From contig NZ_CP077093.1 of assembly GCF_014268755.2 (NCBI RefSeq), positions 2,592,001 to 2,656,000 of the forward strand: a stretch of DNA of 64,000 nt, given 5' to 3'. This DNA is from Pseudomonas vanderleydeniana. Its GTDB lineage: Bacteria > Pseudomonadota > Gammaproteobacteria > Pseudomonadales > Pseudomonadaceae. The first letter of the stretch is position 1. Every line of letters starts with the position of its first letter. The translations under genes were made by a program, and so were the position numbers. The notes beneath the pieces are model-generated. The model made no database searches, was not told the DNA's origin, and saw only the letters and a program-made list of their open reading frames with translations. Shown piece after piece: positions 1 through 8,219 of this stretch.

Positions 1-1133
1 ATCAGGCGGTTGAGGTTTTCCGTGGAACTGACCCTGACCTGCAGGGGGAACTGCTGGCGCAAGGTTTCCAGCGGCAACGCGGCACGAGCCGCGACGACGA
101 AATCGGAGTCGACCAACAGGCGCTTGTCGAGGAGTGGGGCGTTCATCACGCCGAACGGCTGGCGTTCAATTGGCAACGACACCGCGCGGGCTCGCAACAC
201 CGTGCTCAGGGCTCGGCGCAGGGTATGCTCAAGGGCCATGAATGACTCGCGCAGATTGTCATGCTGGTAGGCTGGGTACACTTGGGGCAGGCGGCCCTCG
301 TCGGTGAAGGTCGCCAGTTCGCCGCACGCCTGGGCGAACGTGGTGTAGAGCTGCGCCGGGTGCACATGGTGCTGGCAGGCCAGGTGCTGGAACAGCGGGA
401 ACAGGCGGTTGAGGGTTTGCAGCAGGTTGAAGTCGGTGACGTCGGCCACTGCCGATTGCCCGGGCGAAGCGATACGTTCGGCCAGCAGGCCGGCCCGTGC
501 ACGCATCAGCCCGGTGACTTCGCCGAGGTAGCGTTGCAACGCCGGCACCGCCTGCAGTGACAGGCTGGTGGGGTAGAAGTTTTCATCCATCACCAGGCTG
601 CCGCCCGGGCGTTTGTCGAGGATCTTGCCCAGGGCGATATGGGTAAAGGCGCTGCGCTCGTTCGTGTCGAGCATCAGTTGCAGGTTCGGTAGCGCCAGGT
701 CGATCGACACCTGGTCGCCATCGATGCTCTGGGTGTCATGCACCGCCTGGCGGTGGGCGATGTAGCGGCTGTTGGCGTATTGCTCGGGCCAGCGCACTTC
801 CAACAGGCTGTCGCTGCCCAGCGGCAAGGCCAAGATGACCACCTTGCCGATTGCGCTGCTGTCGGCGATCTCCAGCGGCGCCGGTGGCGGCAGGTCATTG
901 GGAATATCGAAGACCGTGCCGTCGGGCATGATGCCTCGGGCCCGGATGATGGCGATCTTGCCGAAGCTCAGGAACTCGCTGTTCAGTTGCAGTTCGGTGA
1001 AGCCATACAGGCTGTCGTTGAGGCTGCTCAGGCGTTGCTGCACGGCGACTTCGGCGGCCCGGGCCTGTTGCTGGAAGTGCTGGGGCTTGACGAACAGGCC
1101 CTCGTGCCAGATGACGGGATGGGGTGAACTCAT
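1..1133 (-). CDS. tssK: TssK, T6SS baseplate-to-membrane-complex connector (partial, C-terminus beyond window)
   Basis: The protein begins MSSPHPVIWHEGLFVKPQHF, the classic TssK start in which the W-x-E-G-x-x-x-x-P-Q-H-F motif opens the N-terminal shoulder domain. About 377 residues are present of a family length near 445, so the C-terminal domain that touches TssL/TssM lies off the left edge. TssK trimers join the TssEFG baseplate wedges to the membrane complex. An AGGAAA Shine-Dalgarno sits 8 bp before the ATG. It follows tssJ by 37 bp and is the last visible gene of the minus-strand structural operon. No frame break is seen. The identification rests on the N-terminal motif and the operon context. 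Confidence 0.93.
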   Translation of the reverse strand, partial: MSSPHPVIWHEGLFVKPQHFQQQARAAEVAVQQRLSSLNDSLYGFTELQLNSEFLSFGKIAIIRARGIMPDGTVFDIPNDLPPPAPLEIADSSAIGKVVILALPLGSDSLLEVRWPEQYANSRYIAHRQAVHDTQSIDGDQVSIDLALPNLQLMLDTNERSAFTHIALGKILDKRPGGSLVMDENFYPTSLSLQAVPALQRYLGEVTGLMRARAGLLAERIASPGQSAVADVTDFNLLQTLNRLFPLFQHLACQHHVHPAQLYTTFAQACGELATFTDEGRLPQVYPAYQHDNLRESFMALEHTLRRALSTVLRARAVSLPIERQPFGVMNAPLLDKRLLVDSDFVVAARAALPLETLRQQFPLQVRVSSTENLNRL

Positions 1134-1170
1134 CGACGGATTTCCTGTGCAAGGAGGAGTGAAGGTGGAC

Positions 1171-1980
1171 TCATCGGGTTTCGCCCTTGAGCTCGACCTG
1201 CAGGTCGCCCAGGTGCACCAGCAGCGCGTATTGGCGGCCCTTGGGCTCGACGCGCAGCACCTGTTTCCACTGGCTGGCATCGCTGCTTTGGTAAACGGCG
1301 AACACCGCGACGAAATGGGCGCTTTCGTCGAGAGCCCGCAGGTCGATGAATTTGAATTGGCCGGGGTCGAGCTGGTAGTCGTCGGCGTGGATCAAGGTGC
1401 TGCCCAGGGCCTTTTTCGGGTCGGCGATCAAGGCCATGCGCTGGGCACCCTGCAGCATCGAGTCGTCGCGCAGTTGCAGCACCTTGAAGGCGATGGGGCT
1501 GGCGATCACCTGGGGGCCGGCCTGCTGGTCCGGCAGGGAGAGCTCGACACCCGGAGCGTCGTACTCGGCCAGTCGATAGGGTTCGACTGGCGACATGCCC
1601 GTGGCGGTCGCGTCCGTCAGCGGCGACTGCGCCGGAATGTCCTGATGGATGTGGGTCAGTAGCGACTGCAGCCTTTGCGTCAGGTCCTGTGGGCTGTCGG
1701 CTTGCACATTCAACGTATAGCTCGGGATCAGGGGCGTGCCAGAGGAGTCGAACTCCGGGACCACCAGGCGCGGATTGACGTTGCCGTCGGCATACAGGCT
1801 CAGGGAGTAGAGGCTGGGTTGGTCGCCGGGAGCACCGACCGGGATCGACGGTGTCCAGATCACCTGGCCAATCTTGCCCAGCATCGTGCAGCCTGCCAAA
1901 GGCAGGCACGCCAGCAGCAACAGGTTCAGTCGGGCATGACGGGCGGCCGTCAGCAGCCGATCTGGACGGAAGACCTTCAT
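1171..1980 (-). CDS. tssJ: TssJ, T6SS outer-membrane lipoprotein
   Basis: A 269-residue predicted lipoprotein. A basic N-region and a leucine-rich core end in the lipobox L-A-G-C with Cys31. The mature part has the beta-rich TssJ pattern (a Y-S-L-S-L-Y-A-D-G-N-V-N repeat near the start, then paired strands). TssJ anchors the TssLM complex at the outer membrane by binding the periplasmic end of TssM. The start was placed at the ATG at 1980, which overlaps the tssG stop by 4 bp (ATGA) and gives a proper signal peptide; a frame-open extension upstream lacks signal character. At 269 residues it is longer than many TssJ proteins (about 160-190), so a C-terminal extension is likely. Confidence 0.88.
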   Translation of the reverse strand: MKVFRPDRLLTAARHARLNLLLLACLPLAGCTMLGKIGQVIWTPSIPVGAPGDQPSLYSLSLYADGNVNPRLVVPEFDSSGTPLIPSYTLNVQADSPQDLTQRLQSLLTHIHQDIPAQSPLTDATATGMSPVEPYRLAEYDAPGVELSLPDQQAGPQVIASPIAFKVLQLRDDSMLQGAQRMALIADPKKALGSTLIHADDYQLDPGQFKFIDLRALDESAHFVAVFAVYQSSDASQWKQVLRVEPKGRQYALLVHLGDLQVELKGETR

Positions 1981-3005
1981 GCACGCCCCCGGATGCGCAC
2001 CTGCGCCGGGCGCCGGTGTGCCTGGCGCTCGATGAAGCTGGTCCAACCCAGGTGGGTACCGTCCTGGCGTTGCAGGTTGAACGGTGGCACGTCCTCTTCG
2101 CGCAGGCCCAGTTCAAGGTCATAGGCGGTGACGTCGCGTAGCAGGAAATCCATCAACTGGCGTAGCCGTCCGTACTGTTCGCCGCTGGGCAGGAACTGGC
2201 GAAAGCGCGGCTGGGTCAACCCGGCAATGACCAGAGTGAAGTGACTGGAACGGGTCCGGCTGCGTTCGCCCAGCACGAGGTCCGCGCCCAGGGTGCCGTT
2301 GGCGGTTCCCAGCAACAGCCGTTGAGCTTGCGGCAACCTGATGCTGCGTGCCTCGAACTCGCGGATATGGACATCGCCCAGGTCGAAGCAATGGGCGACG
2401 ATCCCGGACACCACCGAGGGCGAGCGGCTGCGGCTGGCGATCAGCCCGGTAAAACTGAGCAGGCGCGCCCAGGGCAGGGGTGTCGAGCCGCGCAGTTCGC
2501 TGTCGTTCAGGCCGATCAGGGAGAACACATAGCGGGAAAAACGGTCGCTGGCCTGAGCCTGGAAGCGGATGTGGTAGCGATACTTGCGCCAACTGAGGTG
2601 CAGCAGGGTAAGCAGGCGATGATTGAAAAAGTCCAGGAACGCGGGGCGAATACCCAGCCCCTGTGCCTGTTCGTATGCCAGGCGATCCAGGTAGTAGGCC
2701 GGCAGCGGTGAGTCGGGGCCGTGCAGGCCGAGAAAGCTGGTCAGGACCCTGTAGCGAGCTTCAGGTTCGGGAACCGTGCTGTCGTCCAGGTGTTCGGCGA
2801 GCAACACGTCGGCGGCTGGAAACCCCAGCCCGGCATGGCTTTGCAGGCGAATTCGACGGCTGGCCCGACTCGACGACCCAGCCTCCAGGTCGTCGGCGTG
2901 CAGGCCATGCAGGTGTTCCACCAGGCGGTGGAACGAGGTGTTACGCGCGTCGGCCAGCAGGAGGCCGGCTAGATCACGGGTTGTCTGCCGCTCAACAGTG
3001 GCCAT
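1977..3005 (-). CDS. tssG: TssG, T6SS baseplate wedge protein
   Basis: 342 residues, the normal size for TssG (VasB/ImpH). The start (MATVERQTTRDLAG...) and the mid-protein segment around F-L-G-L-H-G-P-D-S-P-L-P are typical of the family; the latter is a near-diagnostic TssG signature. TssG pairs with two TssF and one TssE in each wedge of the baseplate that docks the sheath on VgrG. The gene starts inside the 3' end of tssF (37-bp overlap) and its stop overlaps the tssJ start by 4 bp, so it is translationally coupled on both sides. Confidence 0.94.
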   Translation of the reverse strand: MATVERQTTRDLAGLLLADARNTSFHRLVEHLHGLHADDLEAGSSSRASRRIRLQSHAGLGFPAADVLLAEHLDDSTVPEPEARYRVLTSFLGLHGPDSPLPAYYLDRLAYEQAQGLGIRPAFLDFFNHRLLTLLHLSWRKYRYHIRFQAQASDRFSRYVFSLIGLNDSELRGSTPLPWARLLSFTGLIASRSRSPSVVSGIVAHCFDLGDVHIREFEARSIRLPQAQRLLLGTANGTLGADLVLGERSRTRSSHFTLVIAGLTQPRFRQFLPSGEQYGRLRQLMDFLLRDVTAYDLELGLREEDVPPFNLQRQDGTHLGWTSFIERQAHRRPAQVRIRGRA

Positions 3006-4735
3006 TCATAATGCTCGTTGTTGGTGGTATTGATCACTTCCAGGCGATGGAAGGAATTGATGCTGGCGTAGAGGGCGAAGAACCGCGACAGCACGCTGGC
3101 GAACAGGTACAGCTCGCCCTCGCAAAGAAAGGCTTGCTGGTCCAGTTTCAGGCGAGTGTGCATGCCGCGCACCGGCAGGCCCTTCATCAGCCAGTCGACC
3201 GGGATGGTGGTGGCTTCGCCGATGCCGTCCAGGCGCTTGCGTGTGGCGCGGGCCTGCTGCAGGTCGTGCAGCGCAGCGAAGTCGTAGGCGCGGATGACCG
3301 CCTTGAGCGGCTCGGCCGACAGCAATGACAGGTAGTTCAGTGACAGGTTGGAGATCAGTGTCCAGTGCAGGCTGCTGTCGAGTATCGGCCGATAGGTGCG
3401 GGTCGGGGCGGTCAGGTTGGTGTAGGTGGCAAAGGACGGGGTGTCCTCGTTGGACAGCGACAGGTCGCCGACACCGAGCAGTTGGGGCAGGTCGCCATTG
3501 CTGCAGGTCAGGTCGATCGATGCGGTTTCCATTTTGCCGACGTGCAGGCGTTCGTCATCGCGCATGAAAGCGATACGGTGTTGAAGCCCCGCGCGCCCAT
3601 GGCTGGCCTCGATATGGCTGCGAAAGTACAGCGCGGGGCGCCCCTGGGCCTGTTCCACCTCGTGTTGGAACGACTCGAACGGCCTGTACACCCGAACGGA
3701 ATCATCCGAGCCCTGCCTCTCGCAAGGCGGGTTGCCGAGCACCTGGTCGATGCTGAAAATTTCGTAGGCCTCGGCACGACCGCCGCTGGGCCGGACACGG
3801 TATTCCAGGCTTTTCCCGTCGAGCGTGATGGGTTCGGCATGATGTTGGAACAGATTGACGGCCGGGGTACAGAACAGGTGCAGGTCGCTGGTGCGCAGCC
3901 GGGTATTGGGCGGCATGGGCCGCGAAAACTGAAACTCGATGCGAAATTGTGTTGTGCAGAGGTCGGGCCAGATCCGCGACAGCCGCTCCAGGCTGAAGAA
4001 ATGGAAGCGCTGCGGGAAGACGAAATATTCCTGGAGGATCCGGTAACCATCGAAGGCATTGCGCGGGTACGGCAACAGCGCCTCCTCGGCGGTGAAACCG
4101 GGGAAACCCACATCCTGCGGGTTCATCTCGTATTGCTGGTCGGCCACATGCAGTGTCAATTTCTTCAGGTAGCGGGCGATCCACAGGTACAGGGTCTGCG
4201 CCGTGGCTTCGTCACCACCCAGGTAGAACTCCAGCCGATCGCAGCCCAACTGGTCGAGTGGCTGTTTCGTCAGGACGGCCAGGTCGACGCGCAGGGTCGA
4301 GGCCTCGCGGCTATGAGCGTCGCTGACCTCCAGCACGGCCAGGGGGTACAGGTTGATCTCGGTGCAGGTACGGAACTCGCAACTGACGCCTTTTAGCGGC
4401 TGGGTAAACAGCCGTGTGCCCTTGGGCAGGACCTGCTGCTGGCTGATCGTTTCGAGTAATGGGGTAAAGCGTACGATCGTGGTGCTGGGCAGGGGGCGCA
4501 GGTAATTGGGCCAGAGCATCTGCAGCAGCGAGTGGGTCAGCTCCGGCAGGTCATCGTCGATCTTCATGCGTAGTCGAGCGGTGAGAAAGGCAAAACCCTC
4601 CAGCAGCCGTTCCACATCCGGGTCGTTGGCCTGCTCGCCGAGAAACCGCGCCAGTTGCGGGTTGTCCTCGGCAAACTCCCGGCCCAGCTCGCGCAGGTAG
4701 ATCAGTTCTTCGCGAAAGCGTTCTTTCAAGTCCAT
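2969..4735 (-). CDS. tssF: TssF, T6SS baseplate wedge protein
   Basis: 588 residues, the usual TssF (VasA/ImpG) length. The N-terminus M-D-L-K-E-R-F-R-E-E-L-I-Y-L-R-E-L-G and the following D-P-D-V-E-R-L-L-E-G-F-A-F-L segment are strongly conserved in the family, as is the W-P-N-Y-L-R-P-L-P-S block about 95 residues in. It forms the dimeric part of the baseplate wedge. It lies 34 bp downstream of tssE and overlaps tssG by 37 bp. No irregularities are seen. Confidence 0.95.
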   Translation of the reverse strand: MDLKERFREELIYLRELGREFAEDNPQLARFLGEQANDPDVERLLEGFAFLTARLRMKIDDDLPELTHSLLQMLWPNYLRPLPSTTIVRFTPLLETISQQQVLPKGTRLFTQPLKGVSCEFRTCTEINLYPLAVLEVSDAHSREASTLRVDLAVLTKQPLDQLGCDRLEFYLGGDEATAQTLYLWIARYLKKLTLHVADQQYEMNPQDVGFPGFTAEEALLPYPRNAFDGYRILQEYFVFPQRFHFFSLERLSRIWPDLCTTQFRIEFQFSRPMPPNTRLRTSDLHLFCTPAVNLFQHHAEPITLDGKSLEYRVRPSGGRAEAYEIFSIDQVLGNPPCERQGSDDSVRVYRPFESFQHEVEQAQGRPALYFRSHIEASHGRAGLQHRIAFMRDDERLHVGKMETASIDLTCSNGDLPQLLGVGDLSLSNEDTPSFATYTNLTAPTRTYRPILDSSLHWTLISNLSLNYLSLLSAEPLKAVIRAYDFAALHDLQQARATRKRLDGIGEATTIPVDWLMKGLPVRGMHTRLKLDQQAFLCEGELYLFASVLSRFFALYASINSFHRLEVINTTNNEHYEWPLLSGRQPVI

Positions 4736-4769
4736 GCTGTTCTCACAGGCCTCAGGTCCATCACGGCGT

Positions 4770-5177
4770 TCAGGTGACGCGGGTGTATCGATCGCGGTTA
4801 TCCAGGGTCACGCCGATCTGGAGCGGGCCAACCCGGCCCGGCCCCAGGCACACCTGGCAGTCAAGTTGGAAATTCAGCACCAGCGGCTGCTCCCGGTCCG
4901 GTTGAAAACGCACCGCGACCACCTGGACCCGCGGCTCGAACGCTTCGATCGAACGGCGGATGTCGTCGCTGATGGCACGCGCCAGGTCGCCCCCTTCCGG
5001 GGCGGCTTCGTTGAGGTCGCGCAGTCCCAGTTCGGGGTTGCTTTGCGCAGAGCCGCGACGCACGTTGAACAACTGTTCCAGATGGCGCTTGATCGCACTG
5101 ATGCATTGACCGTAGGGTTGTTCACCCTCATGACGCGGGCCGGACTCCAGGCGCTCGAACAGGCTGAGGCCAACCAC
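4770..5177 (-). CDS. tssE: TssE, gp25-like baseplate protein
   Basis: 135 residues, with the gp25-like fold expected from S-L-F-E-R-L at the N-terminus and the R-x-x-I-x-x-F-E-P-R block (residues about 70-85) that forms the gp25 EPR motif used to nucleate sheath assembly. The start is a GTG at 5177 that directly abuts the tssC TAA stop (5178-5180). Translation is therefore probably coupled to tssC, which may keep TssE low relative to sheath protein. The order tssB-tssC-tssE-tssF-tssG is standard; the usual hcp between tssC and tssE is absent here. Confidence 0.92.
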   Translation of the reverse strand: MVGLSLFERLESGPRHEGEQPYGQCISAIKRHLEQLFNVRRGSAQSNPELGLRDLNEAAPEGGDLARAISDDIRRSIEAFEPRVQVVAVRFQPDREQPLVLNFQLDCQVCLGPGRVGPLQIGVTLDNRDRYTRVT

Positions 5178-6656
5178 TTACTGGGCATCCAGCCGGCCAA
5201 CCAGGGAGATTTCGAAATTGGCGCCCATGTACTTGAAGTGCGGGCGAACCGCGAGGGCGACCTGGTACCAGCCCGGGTTGCCGGCAACCTCCTGCACCTC
5301 GATCCGCGCGCTGCGCAGGGGGCGTCGGCTACGCACATCGGTGCTGGGGTTGTCCTGGTCGGCGATGTACTGCTTGAGCCACTTGCCCAGTTCGCGTTCC
5401 AGGTCCTGGCGTTCCTTCCAACTGCCGATCTGTTCGCGTTGCAGGACCTTGATGTAGTGGGCCAGGCGACTGACGATGAACAGGTAGGGCAATTGGGTGC
5501 CCAGCCGGTAGTTGGTCTGGGCTTCCTGGCCTTCGGCGGTCCTGGGGAAGAGCTTGGGTTTCTGTACCGAGTTGGCCGAGAAGAACGCGGCGTTGTCGCT
5601 GTTCTTGCGTAGCGTCAGTGGGATGAAGCCGGCTTCGGCCAGTTCATATTCCTTGCGGTCGGAAATCAGTGCTTCGGTGGGAATCTTGGCCTGCAACTGG
5701 CCCAGGGACTCATAGAGATGAACTGGCAGGTCGTCCACCGCACCGCCCGATTGCGGGCCGATGATGTTCGGGCACCATCGGTAGCGGGCGAAACTGTCGG
5801 TGATGCGACTCGCCATCAGGAAGGCCGTGTTGCCCCAGAGGTAGTTGTCGTGCTGACCCTCGATGGTCTCGTCGTAGCTGAAGCTGCGCACCGGGTTCTC
5901 GATATCGTGGTACGGGGCACGCAGCAGGAAGCGTGGCAATGTCGCGGCCAGGTACTTGGCGTCTTCCTGTTCGCGCAGGGCGCGCCACTTGGTGTGGCCA
6001 GGGCCCTCGAAGATGTCGTTGATTTCCTTGAGGCCGGGCAACTCCTGGAAACTCTTGATGTTGAAGAACTCGGGCCCTGCGGCCATCACGAACGGGGCAT
6101 GGGCCATGGCGCCCACCGAGGCGACGTAGCCGAGCAGGCGGATGTCCGGGGAGGAGGGGCCGAAGGTGTAGTTGCCAATCATCGCGGCGATCGGCTCGCC
6201 ACCGAACTGGCCATAACCGGCGCTATAGACGTGCTTGTAGAGGCCGCTGCGGGTGATGTCGGCGGCGTTGTCGAAGTCGTCGAGCAATTCCTCCTGGGTG
6301 ACGTGCAGCACCTCCAGCTTGATGTTCTCCCGAAAGTCGGTGCGATCGACCAGCAGTTTCAGGCCGCGCCAGGCCGACTCCAGTTGCTGGAACCGCGGTT
6401 GATGCAGGATCACGTCCATCTGCCGGCCGAGGACACGGTCGATCTCGCCGATCATCTGGTCCACCCGTTGCTTGTTGACCGGCTGCTGGTGATCGCCGCT
6501 TTGCAGGATACGGCTGATAAAGGCCGCCACACCCTGGCGGGCAATGGCATAACCTTCCTGGGCGGGGCGCAATGTGGTGTTGGCCAGCAACTGGTCGAGC
6601 AGTGACGGGGAATTATCGTTGGCCTGGGCCAATTCGGCAGCGTTTTCCATTTGCAT
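5178..6656 (-). CDS. tssC: TssC, T6SS contractile sheath large subunit
   Basis: 492 residues, the normal length for TssC (VipB). Conserved segments include the L-I-G-E-I-D-R-x-L region near residue 65, the Q-L-E-S-A-W-R-G-L-K stretch near residue 87, and the C-terminal F-E-I-S-L-V-G-R-L-D. TssC combines with TssB into the cytoplasmic sheath whose contraction drives the Hcp-VgrG spike. The chosen ATG (6656) precedes a second in-frame ATG two codons later. It follows tssB by 45 bp and runs without a gap into tssE. Confidence 0.96.
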   Translation of the reverse strand: MQMENAAELAQANDNSPSLLDQLLANTTLRPAQEGYAIARQGVAAFISRILQSGDHQQPVNKQRVDQMIGEIDRVLGRQMDVILHQPRFQQLESAWRGLKLLVDRTDFRENIKLEVLHVTQEELLDDFDNAADITRSGLYKHVYSAGYGQFGGEPIAAMIGNYTFGPSSPDIRLLGYVASVGAMAHAPFVMAAGPEFFNIKSFQELPGLKEINDIFEGPGHTKWRALREQEDAKYLAATLPRFLLRAPYHDIENPVRSFSYDETIEGQHDNYLWGNTAFLMASRITDSFARYRWCPNIIGPQSGGAVDDLPVHLYESLGQLQAKIPTEALISDRKEYELAEAGFIPLTLRKNSDNAAFFSANSVQKPKLFPRTAEGQEAQTNYRLGTQLPYLFIVSRLAHYIKVLQREQIGSWKERQDLERELGKWLKQYIADQDNPSTDVRSRRPLRSARIEVQEVAGNPGWYQVALAVRPHFKYMGANFEISLVGRLDAQ

Positions 6657-6701
6657 GAAGTGAAACTCCGTTGGAAAGACAAGTTGTACAGGGACGATTT
6701 C

Positions 6702-7205
6702 TCAGTTCCCGGGTGTGTCGAGTGCCAGTTGAAGTTCGTTGGTCAGTTGTTCGCGTGCTGTTTCGTCGCAAAGCAAGGTTTGCAGATGTTTACGAAAGGC
6801 CGGGACATTACCCATGGGCCCTTTTAATGCGACCAGCGCTTCGCGAAGTTCAAGCAGGGCGTTCAATTGTGGGATTTGGCGTGCAATTGAATCGGGGCCG
6901 AAGTCGTTGATCGAACTGAATTGCAGGTTGACCGTCAAGTCACTGTCCGCATCGCCGCCCAGCATCGAAGGCACTGCCATCTCCAGATTGACGTCGGCCA
7001 TGGCCAGTACCTCGTTGAAGGTGTCCTTGTCGATGCGCACGGGCTGCCGATCCTCCAGGGCAGTGGCGTCGTTGCGCCCCTTGAAGTCCCCGGTTATCAA
7101 TAACTTGAGTGGTAGTTCCACCTCCGCCTGCTGCCCTCCGGTGGCAGGAACGTACCTGATGTTGATACGTTCTTTGGGGGCGACGGAACCGTGAAAATTT
7201 GACAT
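6702..7205 (-). CDS. tssB: TssB, T6SS contractile sheath small subunit
   Basis: 167 residues, typical of TssB (VipA). The N-terminus with the R-I-N-I-R-Y segment, the following L-P-L-K-L-L-I-T-G-D-F block and the L-L-x-L-R-E-A-L motif near the C-terminus are family hallmarks. It is the first gene of the minus-strand structural operon (tssBCEFGJK) and is divergent from vasI/tssA, with about 350 bp of AT-rich DNA between. No strong Shine-Dalgarno is visible directly upstream of the ATG. Confidence 0.95.
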   Translation of the reverse strand: MSNFHGSVAPKERINIRYVPATGGQQAEVELPLKLLITGDFKGRNDATALEDRQPVRIDKDTFNEVLAMADVNLEMAVPSMLGGDADSDLTVNLQFSSINDFGPDSIARQIPQLNALLELREALVALKGPMGNVPAFRKHLQTLLCDETAREQLTNELQLALDTPGN

Positions 7206-7556
7206 GGGAAAAGCCCTTTTTGGCAGGTGTATTCATTAAGGCGTGTTAATCCTATTTCTGTCATGTCGGACTTTTCCTAGATTGGTGTACGCATTTTTGT
7301 CGTTTTGGTTTTCATTTGATTTTGGGACATTTCGCTCGCTTGCTTTCTCTTTTTCTGAAGTCCGCTTCTGTTATTTGTATTTCACGACTGTTTTCGTGTT
7401 TTTTCTCTTGATTATTTATCTGTCTCTGGGCGAATTTTAATGCTTGGGTTTTATCTGGATGTCGGCCGAAGTTTAAAGTCTGAGGCTTCGTGTCTTGTCG
7501 AGTTGAAGTATCGGTCTGTCAGGCACTCGCCTGGCGAGAACATCAGGAGGGCGTTC
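7206..7556. promoter_or_regulatory. AT-rich divergent intergenic region between tssB and vasI
   Basis: This gap of about 350 bp must hold the promoters for both T6SS arms. It is far richer in A/T than the flanking genes (long T and TTT/TTC runs around 7240-7440). Open frames crossing it encode only phenylalanine/leucine-rich runs expected from T-rich DNA, so I call no gene. A strong AGGAGG at 7545-7550 belongs to vasI. I could not find a convincing RpoN (TGGCAC-N5-TTGC) site or a clear -35/-10 pair. Such AT-rich islands are typical targets of MvaT-type silencers in Pseudomonas; that is inference. Confidence 0.6.
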
Positions 7557-8219
7557 ATGCGCACTGGCGGACAAGGATGGCCATGGGGAATGTTGCTGGT
7601 ATTGGCCGTTGCCGAGGTACAGGCCATGCCGGTGAGCCAGGACTGCCCCGCGATCGTCTCGTCGCTCAAGCGTCTTGAATGTTTCGATCGGGCGGCGGGT
7701 ACTCCGGCGCGGTTGCTACCGGTGCCGCCAGTTGCCTCCGGGCCGGTTCCGGCCATTGTCGAACTGGCACGGCAGAACGAGACCGGCCGTCAGCCCGGGG
7801 ATGGGCGTTTCCTCATCTCCAGCCAGCCCGAGCCCACCCACCCGCACCGCTTGCAGGTGGTGGCGTCGGCACCGGCCCTGGGCGTGGGGTTGCTCCGGCC
7901 ACTGTTGGTCATCAGTTGCGAAGCGCAGATCACCCGTTTGCAACTGGTGCTGGAGCAGGCACCAAAGCCCAACACGATCCGTATCCAGTTGTTCAACGAT
8001 GAACGACCGGTTGCCCCGGCCCATGCCTGGCGGGTGCTGGATTCGGGGCTGGTGGTGGACGCCGGGCGTGGTTTGCCGGCCATCGCCCTGTTGCGCCAGA
8101 TGGGCGGTGGCCAGCGTTTGCGATTGGCCAGCGACTACCCCGCACTGGATGGCCTGTTGTTCGACGCCGAGGGCCTGGGCGAACTGATCGAGCAGGAGCG
8201 CCAGGCATGTCGCTGGTAA
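7557..8219 (+). CDS. vasI: VasI/TagO-like T6SS-associated periplasmic protein
   Basis: 220 residues with an N-terminal signal peptide (basic start, hydrophobic core W-G-M-L-L-V-L-A-V-A-E-V-Q-A). It continues with the cysteine-containing segment D-C-P-A-I-V-S-S-L-K-R-L-E-C-F-D that marks the VasI/TagO family, in which a short-lived small molecule or peptidoglycan role has been suggested but not settled. The C-terminal beta-rich half matches the family layout. The start was set at the ATG at 7557 because AGGAGG stands 6 bp upstream and the signal peptide begins there; the open frame reaches further upstream without signal character. It overlaps tssA by 13 bp. Confidence 0.82.
   Translation: MRTGGQGWPWGMLLVLAVAEVQAMPVSQDCPAIVSSLKRLECFDRAAGTPARLLPVPPVASGPVPAIVELARQNETGRQPGDGRFLISSQPEPTHPHRLQVVASAPALGVGLLRPLLVISCEAQITRLQLVLEQAPKPNTIRIQLFNDERPVAPAHAWRVLDSGLVVDAGRGLPAIALLRQMGGGQRLRLASDYPALDGLLFDAEGLGELIEQERQACRW

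Noticed and set aside
772-1662. Long plus-strand open frame opposite tssK/tssJ
   Set aside because: It is the antisense of conserved T6SS genes; no ribosome-binding site or family features.
7243-7440. 65-codon Phe/Leu-rich frame upstream of vasI
   Set aside because: A product of T-rich DNA; no start signal, and composition explains the hydrophobic run.
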